Below are positions 19,478 to 27,760 of a stretch of 64,000 bases of DNA, piece by piece. The position numbers were made by a program, and so were the translations under genes. Location of the stretch: assembly GCA_965229765.1 (NCBI GenBank), contig CBDDJT010000002.1, forward strand, positions 496,001-560,000, read 5' to 3'. The first letter of the stretch is position 1. Every line of letters begins with the position of its first letter. The stretch comes from ASV31 sp965229765. GTDB lineage: Bacteria > Pseudomonadota > Alphaproteobacteria > Rhodobacterales > Rhodobacteraceae. The notes beneath the pieces are model-generated. The model was given only the letters and a program-made list of their open reading frames with translations, was not told the origin of the DNA and did not search any database.

Positions 19478-20728
19478 CTACTCCACGATTTCCGCTGTCT
19501 CCAGCACGGCATGCATCAGCACATTGGCCCCCGCCGTCGCCCAATCCCGGCTGATATCCTCGGCCTCGTTGTGGGACAGGCCATCGACACAAGGGCACAT
19601 CACCATCGCCGCCGGCGCCACGCGGTTGATCCAGCACGCGTCATGCCCGGCACCCGAGATGATGTTGCGGTGGCTGTAGCCCAGCCGTTCGGCGGCGTTG
19701 CGGATCGCCGTCACGCAGGCACCGTCGAATTCCACGGGATCGAAACCGCCAACCTTCTCAAACTCTACCTCCAGCTTAAGATCGTCGCATATCTCCTTGG
19801 CATCCTTGCGCAACCTTGCCTCCATCGCTTCGATGACGGACAGGTCCGGAGAGCGCAGGTCAACGGTGAACACCACTTGCCCGGGGATCACGTTGCGCGA
19901 ATTGGGATAGACGTCGATATGCCCGGCGGCGCCGACGGCATGGGGCTTGTTCGACCATGCGATGTCGTCGACCAGTTCAAGGATGCGCGCCATTCCAAGG
20001 CCTGCGTTGCGCCGCATGGGCATCGGGGTGGACCCCGTATGGCTTTCCTTGCCCGTGATCGTCACCTGCGTCCAGCTAAGCCCCTGGCCGTGGGTCACGA
20101 CGCCGATATCCACGTTCTCCGCTTCGAGGATCGGGCCCTGCTCGATATGCAGTTCGAAGAAGGCGTGCATCTTGCGGCGCCCCACCGGCTCGTCTCCGCG
20201 CCAGCCGATGCGTTGCAATTCATCCCCGAATTTCAGTCCCTTGGCGTCGGTTCTTTCATAGGCCCAGGCCTCGTCATGGATGCCGGCGAACACGCCAGAC
20301 GCCAGCATCGGGGGGGCAAAACGGGTGCCTTCCTCGTTGGACCAGTTGGTCACGACGATGGGGTGCTTCGTCCGGATGCCAAGGTCGTTCATGGTTCGGA
20401 TCAGTTCCAGCCCGCCCAGAACACCCAGTACCCCGTCATACTTGCCGCCGGTCGGCTGGGTATCCAGATGGCTGCCTACATAGACCGGGAGCGCATCGGG
20501 ATCGGTGCCGTCGCGCCGGGCGAACATGTTGCCCATGGTGTCCAGCCCCATGGTCATGCCGGCGGCCTCGCACCAGGACTGAAACAGCGCCCGCCCTTGT
20601 GCGTCCTCGTCGGTCACGGTCTGGCGGTTGTTGCCTCCGGCGATGCCCGGGCCGATCTTCGCCATTTCCATCAGCGAGTCCCAAAGCCGCTCGCCATTGA
20701 TCTTGAGGTTTTCGCCGGGCGCAGGCAT
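19478..20728 (-). CDS. hyuC: N-carbamoyl-beta-alanine amidohydrolase (Zn-dependent M20 family)
   Basis: 416 residues. It hydrolyses N-carbamoyl-beta-alanine or -aminoisobutyrate, the third step of reductive pyrimidine breakdown. Metal-site motifs of the HyuC/AllC group are visible: GSHLDTQPTGGKYDG, NEEGTRF and HIEQGP, plus the late GAGHDA and SHNEAE segments. It is the first gene of the operon running to the NMT1-type transporter, divergent from rutR, with a RutR-type operator in the 329-bp gap. Allantoate amidohydrolase is the close alternative; linkage to hydA and preTA favours the pyrimidine role. Confidence 0.9.
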   Translation of the reverse strand: MPAPGENLKINGERLWDSLMEMAKIGPGIAGGNNRQTVTDEDAQGRALFQSWCEAAGMTMGLDTMGNMFARRDGTDPDALPVYVGSHLDTQPTGGKYDGVLGVLGGLELIRTMNDLGIRTKHPIVVTNWSNEEGTRFAPPMLASGVFAGIHDEAWAYERTDAKGLKFGDELQRIGWRGDEPVGRRKMHAFFELHIEQGPILEAENVDIGVVTHGQGLSWTQVTITGKESHTGSTPMPMRRNAGLGMARILELVDDIAWSNKPHAVGAAGHIDVYPNSRNVIPGQVVFTVDLRSPDLSVIEAMEARLRKDAKEICDDLKLEVEFEKVGGFDPVEFDGACVTAIRNAAERLGYSHRNIISGAGHDACWINRVAPAAMVMCPCVDGLSHNEAEDISRDWATAGANVLMHAVLETAEIVE

Positions 20729-20918
20729 GCGGCCTCCTTTTCAGGTCGGAAAGATGAATGTCGTGCGGCAAGCCGCTGAAACGACGCCAGATCCCGAAAC
20801 ACGCCGAGCCGATCCACAACATCGGCGCACCCGCCCTGACGGCAGCGCGGGTGCCTTGTCACTGGGCGGGCAGGTTATCGCCATCAGGATGTCTCCGACC
20901 GGTCCGGGATCTCAGAGT

Positions 20919-20934
20919 TTGACCAAATGGTCAG
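20919..20934. promoter_or_regulatory. RutR operator between hyuC and rutR
   Basis: TTGACCAAATGGTCAG matches the E. coli RutR consensus TTGACCANNTGGTCAA at 13 of 14 specified bases. It is the only clear signal in the 329-bp divergent intergenic region 20729-21057, in which no gene is seen. It lies 190 bases from the hyuC start and 123 from the rutR start. Confidence 0.85.
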
Positions 20935-21057
20935 GAAGACGCTACCAGAGCCAAGGGGCAGGTCAAGGACTTCGCGGGCCCCGGCACCCTCTCGGCCGTT
21001 CGGCGGCACCCCGTTGACGGCAAATGAGGCACCCGGCGAAGGAAGGGATCAGGCACG

Positions 21058-21669
21058 ATGGCAGAACCGCGCACCCGCATCCAGCAGAAGAACCGCGGCG
21101 CCATCCTCGACGCCGCGCTGGAAGTGTTCAGCCAGCACGGCTTTCGCGGGGCGACGCTTGACCAGATCGCCGATGTGGCGGGCCTGTCGAAGCCAAACCT
21201 GCTATATTACTTCCCTTCGAAGGAGGCCATTCATGTCGAGTTGCTGTCCGGCCTGCTCGACAGTTGGCTCGCCCCCCTGCGCGAGGTGGACGGCGGCGGC
21301 GACCCGGTGGACGAGCTTGTCGGCTACGTGCTGCGCAAGCTGGAAATGGCGCGCAACCTGCCCCGCGAAAGCAGGCTCTTCGCCAACGAGATCGTGCAGG
21401 GCGCACCACGCATCATGGAGATCATCGAGGGCCCCCTGAAGGCGCTGGTGGACGAGAAGGCGGCGCTGATCGCCGGCTGGGCACGTGCCGGGCGCATCGC
21501 GCCACTGGACCCCCATCACCTGATCTTCTCGATCTGGTCCACCACGCAGCATTATGCCGATTTCGACGTGCAGGTGCGCGGCATCCTCAAAGCCGACGGC
21601 GACGCCCATTTCGCTGAAGCCGCCGCCTTTCTGGAGACGTTCTATCGCCGCGCCTTAACCGCGCCTTAA
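21058..21669 (+). CDS. rutR: TetR-family pyrimidine-responsive regulator RutR
   Basis: 203 residues. The N-terminal helix-turn-helix ATLDQIADVAGLSKPNLLYYFPSKEA is almost the RutR recognition segment. The ligand domain shares stretches with E. coli RutR (LKALVDEKAALIAGWARAGRIAPLDPHHLIF and TQHYADF). RutR binds uracil or thymine and releases DNA. A near-consensus operator lies upstream, and a weaker one is in front of preT, so it probably controls the whole pyrimidine locus. Its last codons contain a tandem repeat that forms a candidate CtrA site for the next gene. Confidence 0.93.
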   Translation: MAEPRTRIQQKNRGAILDAALEVFSQHGFRGATLDQIADVAGLSKPNLLYYFPSKEAIHVELLSGLLDSWLAPLREVDGGGDPVDELVGYVLRKLEMARNLPRESRLFANEIVQGAPRIMEIIEGPLKALVDEKAALIAGWARAGRIAPLDPHHLIFSIWSTTQHYADFDVQVRGILKADGDAHFAEAAAFLETFYRRALTAP

Positions 21670-21670
21670 C
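21655..21670 (+). promoter_or_regulatory. Candidate CtrA-binding site (TTAA-N7-TTAA)
   Basis: TTAACCGCGCCTTAAC is an exact TTAA-N7-TTAA match, formed by an 11-base tandem duplication (CGCCTTAACCG / CGCCTTAACCC) over the rutR stop codon. It lies 50 bases before a small gene of unknown function. Confidence 0.45.
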
Positions 21671-21719
21671 CCGTGCCTGCAAGGCTGGGGACCGTGGGGG
21701 CCATGTCTGGGCAGCGATC

Positions 21720-22061
21720 ATGGCCAGTTTCAGCGCAATTCCGCCCTTCGTGGGCAGCGCAGACGTCACACTTCGCCCTGCGCAAGGCACGGCACGGGAT
21801 GCTGTTGCCCCCGTCGAACCCACCGACCGCGCCCGGGCGCCACATGCACGCAGGCCGGGCGACACCGGCGCCGGCGACGACAGGCCGACCGGCACACCCA
21901 TGCCGCCCCAAGACAATCGGGCGCCGACGGGTCCGCCGCCGGCCTTCGCCGCCAACCTGCTGGAACTGGAACGGAACCTGACAGAGTTGATCGCGCGCCT
22001 TGAAGCCGCGCGATCGCTTGGATGGACTTCGCAGGACCAGACCCGGCCCTGGACCCGCTGA
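21720..22061 (+). CDS. Small hypothetical protein with C-terminal amphipathic helix
   Basis: 113 residues, or 53 if translation begins at the internal ATG at 21900. The first two thirds are Pro/Ala/Arg-rich and look disordered. Residues ~75-100 (FAANLLELERNLTELIARLEAAR) form a convincing heptad-like Leu helix. I do not recognise a family. It occupies most of the 400-bp gap between rutR and the convergent preA, and a TTAA-N7-TTAA site precedes it. Whether it is expressed is uncertain. Confidence 0.4.
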   Translation: MASFSAIPPFVGSADVTLRPAQGTARDAVAPVEPTDRARAPHARRPGDTGAGDDRPTGTPMPPQDNRAPTGPPPAFAANLLELERNLTELIARLEAARSLGWTSQDQTRPWTR

Positions 22062-22068
22062 CGCCGCG

Positions 22069-23373
22069 CTACTCTGCCGCCTGGGCCGACGGGTTGTTGG
22101 GGTGCGTCGTCCAGTTGGCGTAATCCTCCTGCACAACCTTGCCCGTGCGCGGATCGACCGCGCCCACGGGAAGCTCTTCCATGGTGATACAGTTGTCCAC
22201 GGGGCAGACGTTGACGCAGAGGTTGCAGGCCACGCATTCCTCGTCGATCACCTCGAACACGCGGTCCGGGCTCATGGAAATGGCCTGATGGCTGGTGTCC
22301 TCGCAGGCGGCATAGCAGCGCCCGCACTTGATGCAGGCGTCCTGGTCGATGCGGGCCTTGGTGACATAGTTGAGGTTCAGGAACTGCCAGTCGGTGACAT
22401 TTGGCACCGCGCGCCCCGTGACCTCCGAGACCGAGGAATAGCCCTTCTCGTCCATCCACTGGGACAGGCCCGAGATCATCTCTTGCACCACCTTGAAGCC
22501 ATAGGTCATGGCCGCGGTGCAGACCTGCACGTTGCCCGCGCCCAACGCCAGGAACTCGGCCGCATCTCGCCACGTGGTCACGCCGCCGATGCCGCTGATG
22601 GGCAGCCCGTAGGTGTCCGGGTCGCGCGCGATATCGGCCACCATGTTCAGCGCGATCGGCTTCACCGCCGGGCCGCAATAGCCGCCGTGGCTGCCCTTGC
22701 CGTCGATCATCGGCTCGGGGCTCATCGAGTCGAGGTTGACGGATGTGATCGAACTGACCGTGTTGATCAGGCTGACCGCATCCGCGCCCCCGGCCTTGGC
22801 CGCGCGGGCGGGATAGCGGATGTCGGTGATGTTGGGCGTCAGCTTGACGATGACCGGCATCCGCGTGTTGGCCTTGCACCAGCGCGTCACCATCTCGATG
22901 TATTCGGGCACCTGCCCCACCGCGCTGCCCATGCCGCGTTCCGACATGCCGTGCGGGCAGCCGAAGTTGAGCTCGATGCCGTCCGCGCCGGTTTCCTCGA
23001 CCCGCGGCAGGATCGCCTTCCACGCCTCCTCGACGCAGGGCACCATTAGCGAGACGACCACCGCGCGATCGGGATAGTCCCGCTTGACCGACTTGATCTC
23101 CTGCAGGTTCACCTCCAGCGGGCGGTCGGTGATAAGTTCGATATTGTTGAGCCCCAGAAGCCGCCGGTCGGCGCCCCAGACGGCGCCATAGCGTGGCCCG
23201 TTGACGTTGACGATGGGCGGGCCGTCCTCGCCCAGCGTCTTCCAGACCACGCCGCCCCAGCCGGCTTCGAACGCGCGGCGGACGTTGTATTCCTTGTCGG
23301 TGGGCGGCGCCGAGGCCAGCCAGAACGGGTTGGGGGACTTGATTCCCACGAAGTCGGACGTCAGATCGGCCAT
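22069..23373 (-). CDS. preA: NAD-dependent dihydropyrimidine dehydrogenase subunit PreA
   Basis: 434 residues. An FMN-binding dihydroorotate-dehydrogenase-like barrel carries the active-site segment LNFGCPHGMSERGMG. A C-terminal ferredoxin domain has two [4Fe-4S] motifs, CIKCGRCYAAC and CVACNLCVNVCP. It reduces uracil or thymine with electrons passed by PreT. It is the last gene of the preT - secreted protein - preA operon. A short Asn/Ala-rich tail follows the ferredoxin domain. Confidence 0.93.
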   Translation of the reverse strand: MADLTSDFVGIKSPNPFWLASAPPTDKEYNVRRAFEAGWGGVVWKTLGEDGPPIVNVNGPRYGAVWGADRRLLGLNNIELITDRPLEVNLQEIKSVKRDYPDRAVVVSLMVPCVEEAWKAILPRVEETGADGIELNFGCPHGMSERGMGSAVGQVPEYIEMVTRWCKANTRMPVIVKLTPNITDIRYPARAAKAGGADAVSLINTVSSITSVNLDSMSPEPMIDGKGSHGGYCGPAVKPIALNMVADIARDPDTYGLPISGIGGVTTWRDAAEFLALGAGNVQVCTAAMTYGFKVVQEMISGLSQWMDEKGYSSVSEVTGRAVPNVTDWQFLNLNYVTKARIDQDACIKCGRCYAACEDTSHQAISMSPDRVFEVIDEECVACNLCVNVCPVDNCITMEELPVGAVDPRTGKVVQEDYANWTTHPNNPSAQAAE

Positions 23374-23387
23374 CTCAGCCTCCTGTT

Positions 23388-23702
23388 TCAGTCGGTGCAG
23401 AGGACATAGACACGCAAGGTCAGGGGCTGGCGTTCCCCGCTGACATTGCGAAGATCGACCCGCCAGCGCCCGTCGGCCAGCGGGAAACTCGCGGTCACGT
23501 TGTAGAGAATCCGGTCCTCGGGCTGTCCCGAGAGCAAATACCCCCCGCCCGTCAGGTCGCCCGATTTGCAGGCGACGGTGCGCACGATCAATTCGCCCGG
23601 CTCGACGCGCTTGCGCTCATACAGGTCGGTTTCGCGGTGGGTCGCCGCGCCCGCAGGCAGCGCCACGGCAATGGCGAGCGCGCTAAGCCACAAGAATCGC
23701 AT
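23388..23702 (-). CDS. Small secreted protein of unknown function
   Basis: 104 residues. A clear Sec signal (FLWLSALAIAVALPAGAA) with a probable cleavage after GAA gives an ~84-residue exported protein, likely beta-rich (YNVTASFPLADGRWRVDLRNV). Two Cys (C45 and the penultimate-region C102) could form a disulfide. Its start overlaps the end of preT by 20 bases and preA follows by 15, so it is co-transcribed with cytoplasmic pyrimidine enzymes. I recognise no family, and its role there is unexplained. Confidence 0.75.
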   Translation of the reverse strand: MRFLWLSALAIAVALPAGAATHRETDLYERKRVEPGELIVRTVACKSGDLTGGGYLLSGQPEDRILYNVTASFPLADGRWRVDLRNVSGERQPLTLRVYVLCTD

Positions 23703-25017
23703 GGATATCCTCCGCCGCGTCGCGGCCTTCGGCCACCGCCGTCACCGTCAGGTCGTCGCCGCCCGTGGCGCAGTCGCCGCCCGCCCAGACACCGTCAAGG
23801 CTGGTGCGTCCCGCCCCGGACACCGCGATCTTGCCGCCGTCGAGCGCAAGGCTGTCCGGCGCACCCAGCAGGGTCTGGCCAATGGCCTTGAACACCTGAT
23901 CGGCGGGCAGGCGGAAGGTCTCGCCGGTGCCGCCCAGCCCATCTGCGCCATCGGCGGTGTACTCGAACTCCACCTCGCGCGCCGCACCCTCGCCGATCAC
24001 GCGGATCGGCTGGGCGTTGTGGATGATCCGCACCCCGTTCTGCGCGGCAAGGTCCTGTTCATAGACAGAGGCCGACATGCGATCGCGCCCGCGCCGGTAC
24101 ACGATGCTGACATTTTCCGCCCCCAGAAGGCGGGACTGGACCGCTGCATCGACGGCGGTCATTCCGCCACCGATCACCACGACGTTGCGGCCGACCGGCA
24201 GGGAGGACAGGTCGTCCGTTTGCCGCAACGTCGCGATGAACTCTACTGCGTCGGTCACATTCTCAAGCGCCTCGCCCTCGGCCCGCAGGGCGTTGACGCC
24301 CGCAAGTCCGATGCCGAGGAACACCGCGTCATACTCGTCCCGCAGCGTGTCGAGGGTCAGGCCCTGGCCAAGCGCCTGGCCATTGCGCATCTCGATCCCG
24401 CCGATCTGCATCAGCCAGTCAACTTCGGCCTGCGCGAAGCCGCCGACGGTCTTGTAGCTGGCGATGCCGTATTCGTTCAGGCCACCAGGCTTGGGGCGTG
24501 CGTCGAAGATCACGACGTCATGGCCCTTCATGGCAAGCCGGTGCGCGCAGGCGAGGCCCGCCGGCCCCGCACCGACCACCGCCGCGCGCTTGCCCGTCGG
24601 CGCGCCGCGGGCAAAAGGATGGCTGCCTGCGGCCATCAGCGTATCGGTGGCGAAACGCTGAAGGCGTCCGATCTCCACGGGCTTGCCCTCTGCCGCTTCG
24701 CGAACGCAGGCCTCTTCGCACAAGGTCTCGGTCGGACAGACGCGGGCACACATGCCACCAAGGATATTCTGGTCGAGGATCGTGCGTGCCGCCGCCTCTG
24801 GCGTGCCGGTGGCGATCTGCCGAATGAAGAGCGGGATGTCGATCGCGGTCGGACAGGCCGTGATGCAGGGCGCATCGTAGCAGAAATAGCACCGGTCGGC
24901 AGCCACCGCGGCCTCGTGCCCATCAAGCGGCGGATGCACATCCGAGAAGTTCCGGGCGAGCCTTTCGGCCGGCAGGCGGCCCGCCGTCACGCCGGGGGTC
25001 ATCGGGCTGTTGGACAT
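23683..25017 (-). CDS. preT: NAD-dependent dihydropyrimidine dehydrogenase subunit PreT
   Basis: 444 residues. Flavoprotein of the glutamate-synthase small-subunit type. The N-terminal iron-sulfur region is CYFCYDAPCITACP and CARVCPTETLCEEAC. The FAD site is VVGAGPAGLACAHRL and the NAD(P) site VVVIGGGMTAVDAA. It takes electrons from NADH and feeds PreA. The start at 25017 (MSNSPMTPG) was chosen because an ATGs-distant upstream extension would cross the AT-rich promoter carrying a RutR-like site. A divergent accB lies 231 bp away. Confidence 0.92.
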   Translation of the reverse strand: MSNSPMTPGVTAGRLPAERLARNFSDVHPPLDGHEAAVAADRCYFCYDAPCITACPTAIDIPLFIRQIATGTPEAAARTILDQNILGGMCARVCPTETLCEEACVREAAEGKPVEIGRLQRFATDTLMAAGSHPFARGAPTGKRAAVVGAGPAGLACAHRLAMKGHDVVIFDARPKPGGLNEYGIASYKTVGGFAQAEVDWLMQIGGIEMRNGQALGQGLTLDTLRDEYDAVFLGIGLAGVNALRAEGEALENVTDAVEFIATLRQTDDLSSLPVGRNVVVIGGGMTAVDAAVQSRLLGAENVSIVYRRGRDRMSASVYEQDLAAQNGVRIIHNAQPIRVIGEGAAREVEFEYTADGADGLGGTGETFRLPADQVFKAIGQTLLGAPDSLALDGGKIAVSGAGRTSLDGVWAGGDCATGGDDLTVTAVAEGRDAAEDIHAILVA

Positions 25018-25068
25018 GCAAAGCTCTCCATAGGGGATCCTTTGGCGCACTGTGCCACAGGGCGTAAT

Positions 25069-25084
25069 TTTATCAAATGGTAAA
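25069..25084. promoter_or_regulatory. RutR-like operator upstream of preT
   Basis: TTTATCAAATGGTAAA matches 11 of the 14 specified positions of TTGACCANNTGGTCAA and keeps its near-palindromic form. It lies 51 bases upstream of the preT start in an AT-rich patch. Weaker than the site at 20919, but placed where repression of preT-preA would be expected. Confidence 0.55.
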
Positions 25085-25248
25085 TTTTTGGCGGACTGCC
25101 TTTCGGTCAGGCTGCTTGCAAAGATGGGCACAGGATGCCGGAATTTGGTGCGCTTGCGCTTTTCAGCCCGGCAACACTGGCCTATAAGCGTCCGAGTTTG
25201 GCGAAAGGCCCGCGCCAGAGACGGGCTATCGGACCAGCCGAGGTTTGC

Positions 25249-25737
25249 ATGACAGACAAGAACAGCGAAGCGGACGTTGCATTCATCCGGGCTCTGGCAG
25301 AGCTTCTGCGCGAGAACGACCTCACGGAACTCGAGGTGGACCGCGAGTCCGGCAAGGACACCCGCCTTTCGGTGCGGGTCAGCCGCAGCGCGCCCGTCAT
25401 GGCCGCGCCGGCCCCGCAGATGGCGGCCATGACGGCGGCGCCGGCGGTCCCGGCAGCATCCGCACCAGCGGCGGCAGAGCCCGCGGCGGACCCGGCCAGC
25501 CACCCGGGCGCAGTGAACTCGCCCATGGTGGGAACGGTCTATCTTCAGCCGGAGCCGGGCACTGCCCCCTTCGTGAAGCTGGGCGACAAGGTGCAAGAGG
25601 GGCAGACGGTTCTAATCATCGAGGCGATGAAGACGATGAACCACATTCCGGCCCCTCATTCCGGCACGGTCAAGCGGCTTCTGGTCGACGACGGATCGCC
25701 CGTCGAATTCGGCGCGCCGCTCATGGTGATCGAGTAA
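25249..25737 (+). CDS. accB: Acetyl-CoA carboxylase biotin carboxyl carrier protein
   Basis: 162 residues. An N-terminal helical part (AFIRALAELLRENDLTELEV), an Ala/Pro-rich linker (about 48-85) and a C-terminal biotinyl domain with the biotin-accepting Lys in EAMKTM. It carries the carboxyl group between AccC and the carboxyltransferase in fatty acid synthesis. The start at 25249 gives the conserved family N-terminus. accC follows after nine bases. Confidence 0.94.
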   Translation: MTDKNSEADVAFIRALAELLRENDLTELEVDRESGKDTRLSVRVSRSAPVMAAPAPQMAAMTAAPAVPAASAPAAAEPAADPASHPGAVNSPMVGTVYLQPEPGTAPFVKLGDKVQEGQTVLIIEAMKTMNHIPAPHSGTVKRLLVDDGSPVEFGAPLMVIE

Positions 25738-25746
25738 GGCGGGATC

Positions 25747-27093
25747 ATGTTCGACAAGATCCTGATCGCCAACCGCGGCGAAATCGCGCTTCGTGTGATC
25801 CGCGCCTGCCGTGAAATGGGCATTGCTTCGGTGGCCGTGCACTCTACGGCCGACGCCGATGCGATGCATGTCCGCATGGCGGACGAGGCCGTGTGCATCG
25901 GCCCGGCGCCTTCGACCAACAGCTACCTGTCGGTGCCAGCCATAATCTCGGCCTGCGAAATCACGGGCGCCCAGGCGATCCATCCCGGCTATGGTTTCCT
26001 GTCCGAGAACGCCAATTTCGTACAGGTGGTCGAGGATCACGGCATCACCTTCATCGGCCCCACCGCGGAACACATCCGCATCATGGGCGACAAGATCACT
26101 GCCAAGGACACGATGAAGGCACTTGGCGTGCCCTGCGTGCCCGGGTCCGACGGCGGCGTGCCTGACGTGGCCACTGCCGGCAAGGTGGCCGCCGAGATCG
26201 GCTTTCCGGTCATCATCAAGGCCACGGCAGGCGGCGGCGGACGCGGCATGAAGCTTGCGCGCACTCCGGGCGAACTGGAACATGCCTTTCGCACCGCACG
26301 GTCAGAGGCCAAGGCCGCCTTTGGCAACGACGAGGTGTATATCGAGAAATACCTGGGCCGCCCCCGGCACATCGAGATCCAGGTGTTTGGCGACGGCAAA
26401 GGCAAGGCGGTGCACCTTGGAGAGCGGGACTGTTCGCTTCAGAGGCGGCACCAGAAGGTCTTTGAAGAAGCCCCCGGCCCCGCGATCGACGCCGAGACGC
26501 GCGCGCGCATCGGCAAGACCTGTGCCGAGGCCGTGGCGCGTATCGGCTATTCCGGCGCGGGCACGATCGAATTCCTTTACGAGGACGGCGAGTTCTTCTT
26601 CATCGAGATGAACACCCGTCTTCAGGTCGAGCATCCCGTGACCGAGGCTGTCTTTGGCGTGGACCTCGTGCGCGAACAGATCCGCGTGGCGGCGGGCGAA
26701 CCGATGGAATTCCGGCAAGAAGACCTGACGATCAAGGGCCACGCCATAGAGGTAAGGATCAATGCCGAGAAATTGCCCGGCTTTTCGCCCTCGCCGGGCC
26801 GGATAACACAGTACCATGCCCCGGGCGGACTTGGGGTGCGCATGGACTCGGCGCTCTACGATGGCTACCGGATCCCGCCGTATTACGACAGCCTGATCGG
26901 CAAGCTGATCGTGCAGGGACGCGACCGGCCAGAAGCCCTTGCGCGCCTGAACCGCGCGCTCGGAGAGTTGATCGTGGACGGGGTGGACACCACCGTACCG
27001 TTGTTCAGGATGCTGCTGGCAGAGCCGGACATCCAGGCTGGCGACTACACCATCCACTGGCTGGAAGAGTGGCTGGCACGCAACGTGTCCTGA
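25747..27093 (+). CDS. accC: Acetyl-CoA carboxylase biotin carboxylase subunit
   Basis: 448 residues, the standard length. ATP-grasp enzyme that carboxylates the biotin of AccB. It begins FDKILIANRGEIALRVIRACRE. The Gly-rich ATP loop is KATAGGGGRGM, the metal-binding region EFLYEDGEFFFIEMNTRLQVEHPVTE, and the catalytic Arg segment is EVRINAE. Part of the usual accBC operon; aat follows 20 bases downstream. Confidence 0.96.
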   Translation: MFDKILIANRGEIALRVIRACREMGIASVAVHSTADADAMHVRMADEAVCIGPAPSTNSYLSVPAIISACEITGAQAIHPGYGFLSENANFVQVVEDHGITFIGPTAEHIRIMGDKITAKDTMKALGVPCVPGSDGGVPDVATAGKVAAEIGFPVIIKATAGGGGRGMKLARTPGELEHAFRTARSEAKAAFGNDEVYIEKYLGRPRHIEIQVFGDGKGKAVHLGERDCSLQRRHQKVFEEAPGPAIDAETRARIGKTCAEAVARIGYSGAGTIEFLYEDGEFFFIEMNTRLQVEHPVTEAVFGVDLVREQIRVAAGEPMEFRQEDLTIKGHAIEVRINAEKLPGFSPSPGRITQYHAPGGLGVRMDSALYDGYRIPPYYDSLIGKLIVQGRDRPEALARLNRALGELIVDGVDTTVPLFRMLLAEPDIQAGDYTIHWLEEWLARNVS

Positions 27094-27112
27094 CGGTGCC
27101 ACGGCGCGCACC

Positions 27113-27760
27113 GTGACCAATCCGGCGGACCTGACACCGGAAACGCTCTTGCGGGCTTATGCCGCCGGGGTCTTTCCGATGGCTGAATCCCGCGACACGG
27201 CAGAGCTATTCTGGGTCAATCCAAGGATGCGCGGCGTGTTTCCGCTGGATCGTTTCCGGCTTTCGCGCTCGCTGCGGCGGCGGCTGATGCGGCAGGACTA
27301 CACCGTGACGGCCGACCAAGCCTTCGCCGAAGTCGTCACGGCCTGCGCGGACCGCGACGAGACGTGGATCAACCCCGGGCTGGAACGGCTATACCATGCC
27401 CTGCACACGCGCGGCGCCGCCCATTCCATCGAGGTCTGGCAGGATGGCGCGCTGGCCGGGGGCGTCTTCGGAGTGACACTGGGCGGGGCGTTTTTCGGGG
27501 AGAGCATGTTCTCTCGGCGCACGAACGGATCCAAGATTGCGCTGGCCTATCTTGTCGATCTGCTGAACCGGGCCGGGTTCATCCTTTTCGACACGCAGTT
27601 CATCACACCGCATCTTGCCTCGTTGGGGGCGGTGGAACTGCCCCGGTCACGCTACATGGCTCGGCTGGCCGCGGCGCTGGAGGTCTTTGCGGATTTTAAC
27701 GGGCCGGACCCGTTTCCCGGCGTTCAGGGCGTGATACAGCGCAATACCCAGACATCGTAG
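27113..27760 (+). CDS. aat: Leucyl/phenylalanyl-tRNA-protein transferase
   Basis: 215 residues with a GTG start. It adds Leu or Phe to N-terminal Arg/Lys of proteins, marking them for ClpAP by the N-end rule. Family motifs are LLRAYAAGVFPMAES, FWVNPRMRGVFPL, HSIEVWQDGALAGGVFGV and FGESMFSRRTNGSK. It follows accC closely. Its 3' end overlaps the convergent DUF2155 gene by 37 bases. Confidence 0.95.
   Translation: MTNPADLTPETLLRAYAAGVFPMAESRDTAELFWVNPRMRGVFPLDRFRLSRSLRRRLMRQDYTVTADQAFAEVVTACADRDETWINPGLERLYHALHTRGAAHSIEVWQDGALAGGVFGVTLGGAFFGESMFSRRTNGSKIALAYLVDLLNRAGFILFDTQFITPHLASLGAVELPRSRYMARLAAALEVFADFNGPDPFPGVQGVIQRNTQTS

Noticed and set aside
18041..20779. 912-codon open frame on the plus strand opposite hydA and hyuC
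   Set aside because: Antisense shadow of two clearly identified enzymes, low in hydrophobic clusters and without motifs.
21673..21981. Alternative 102-codon frame overlapping the 21720-22061 gene
   Set aside because: Composition is Arg/Pro/Trp-random and it lacks any helix or motif, unlike the overlapping frame.
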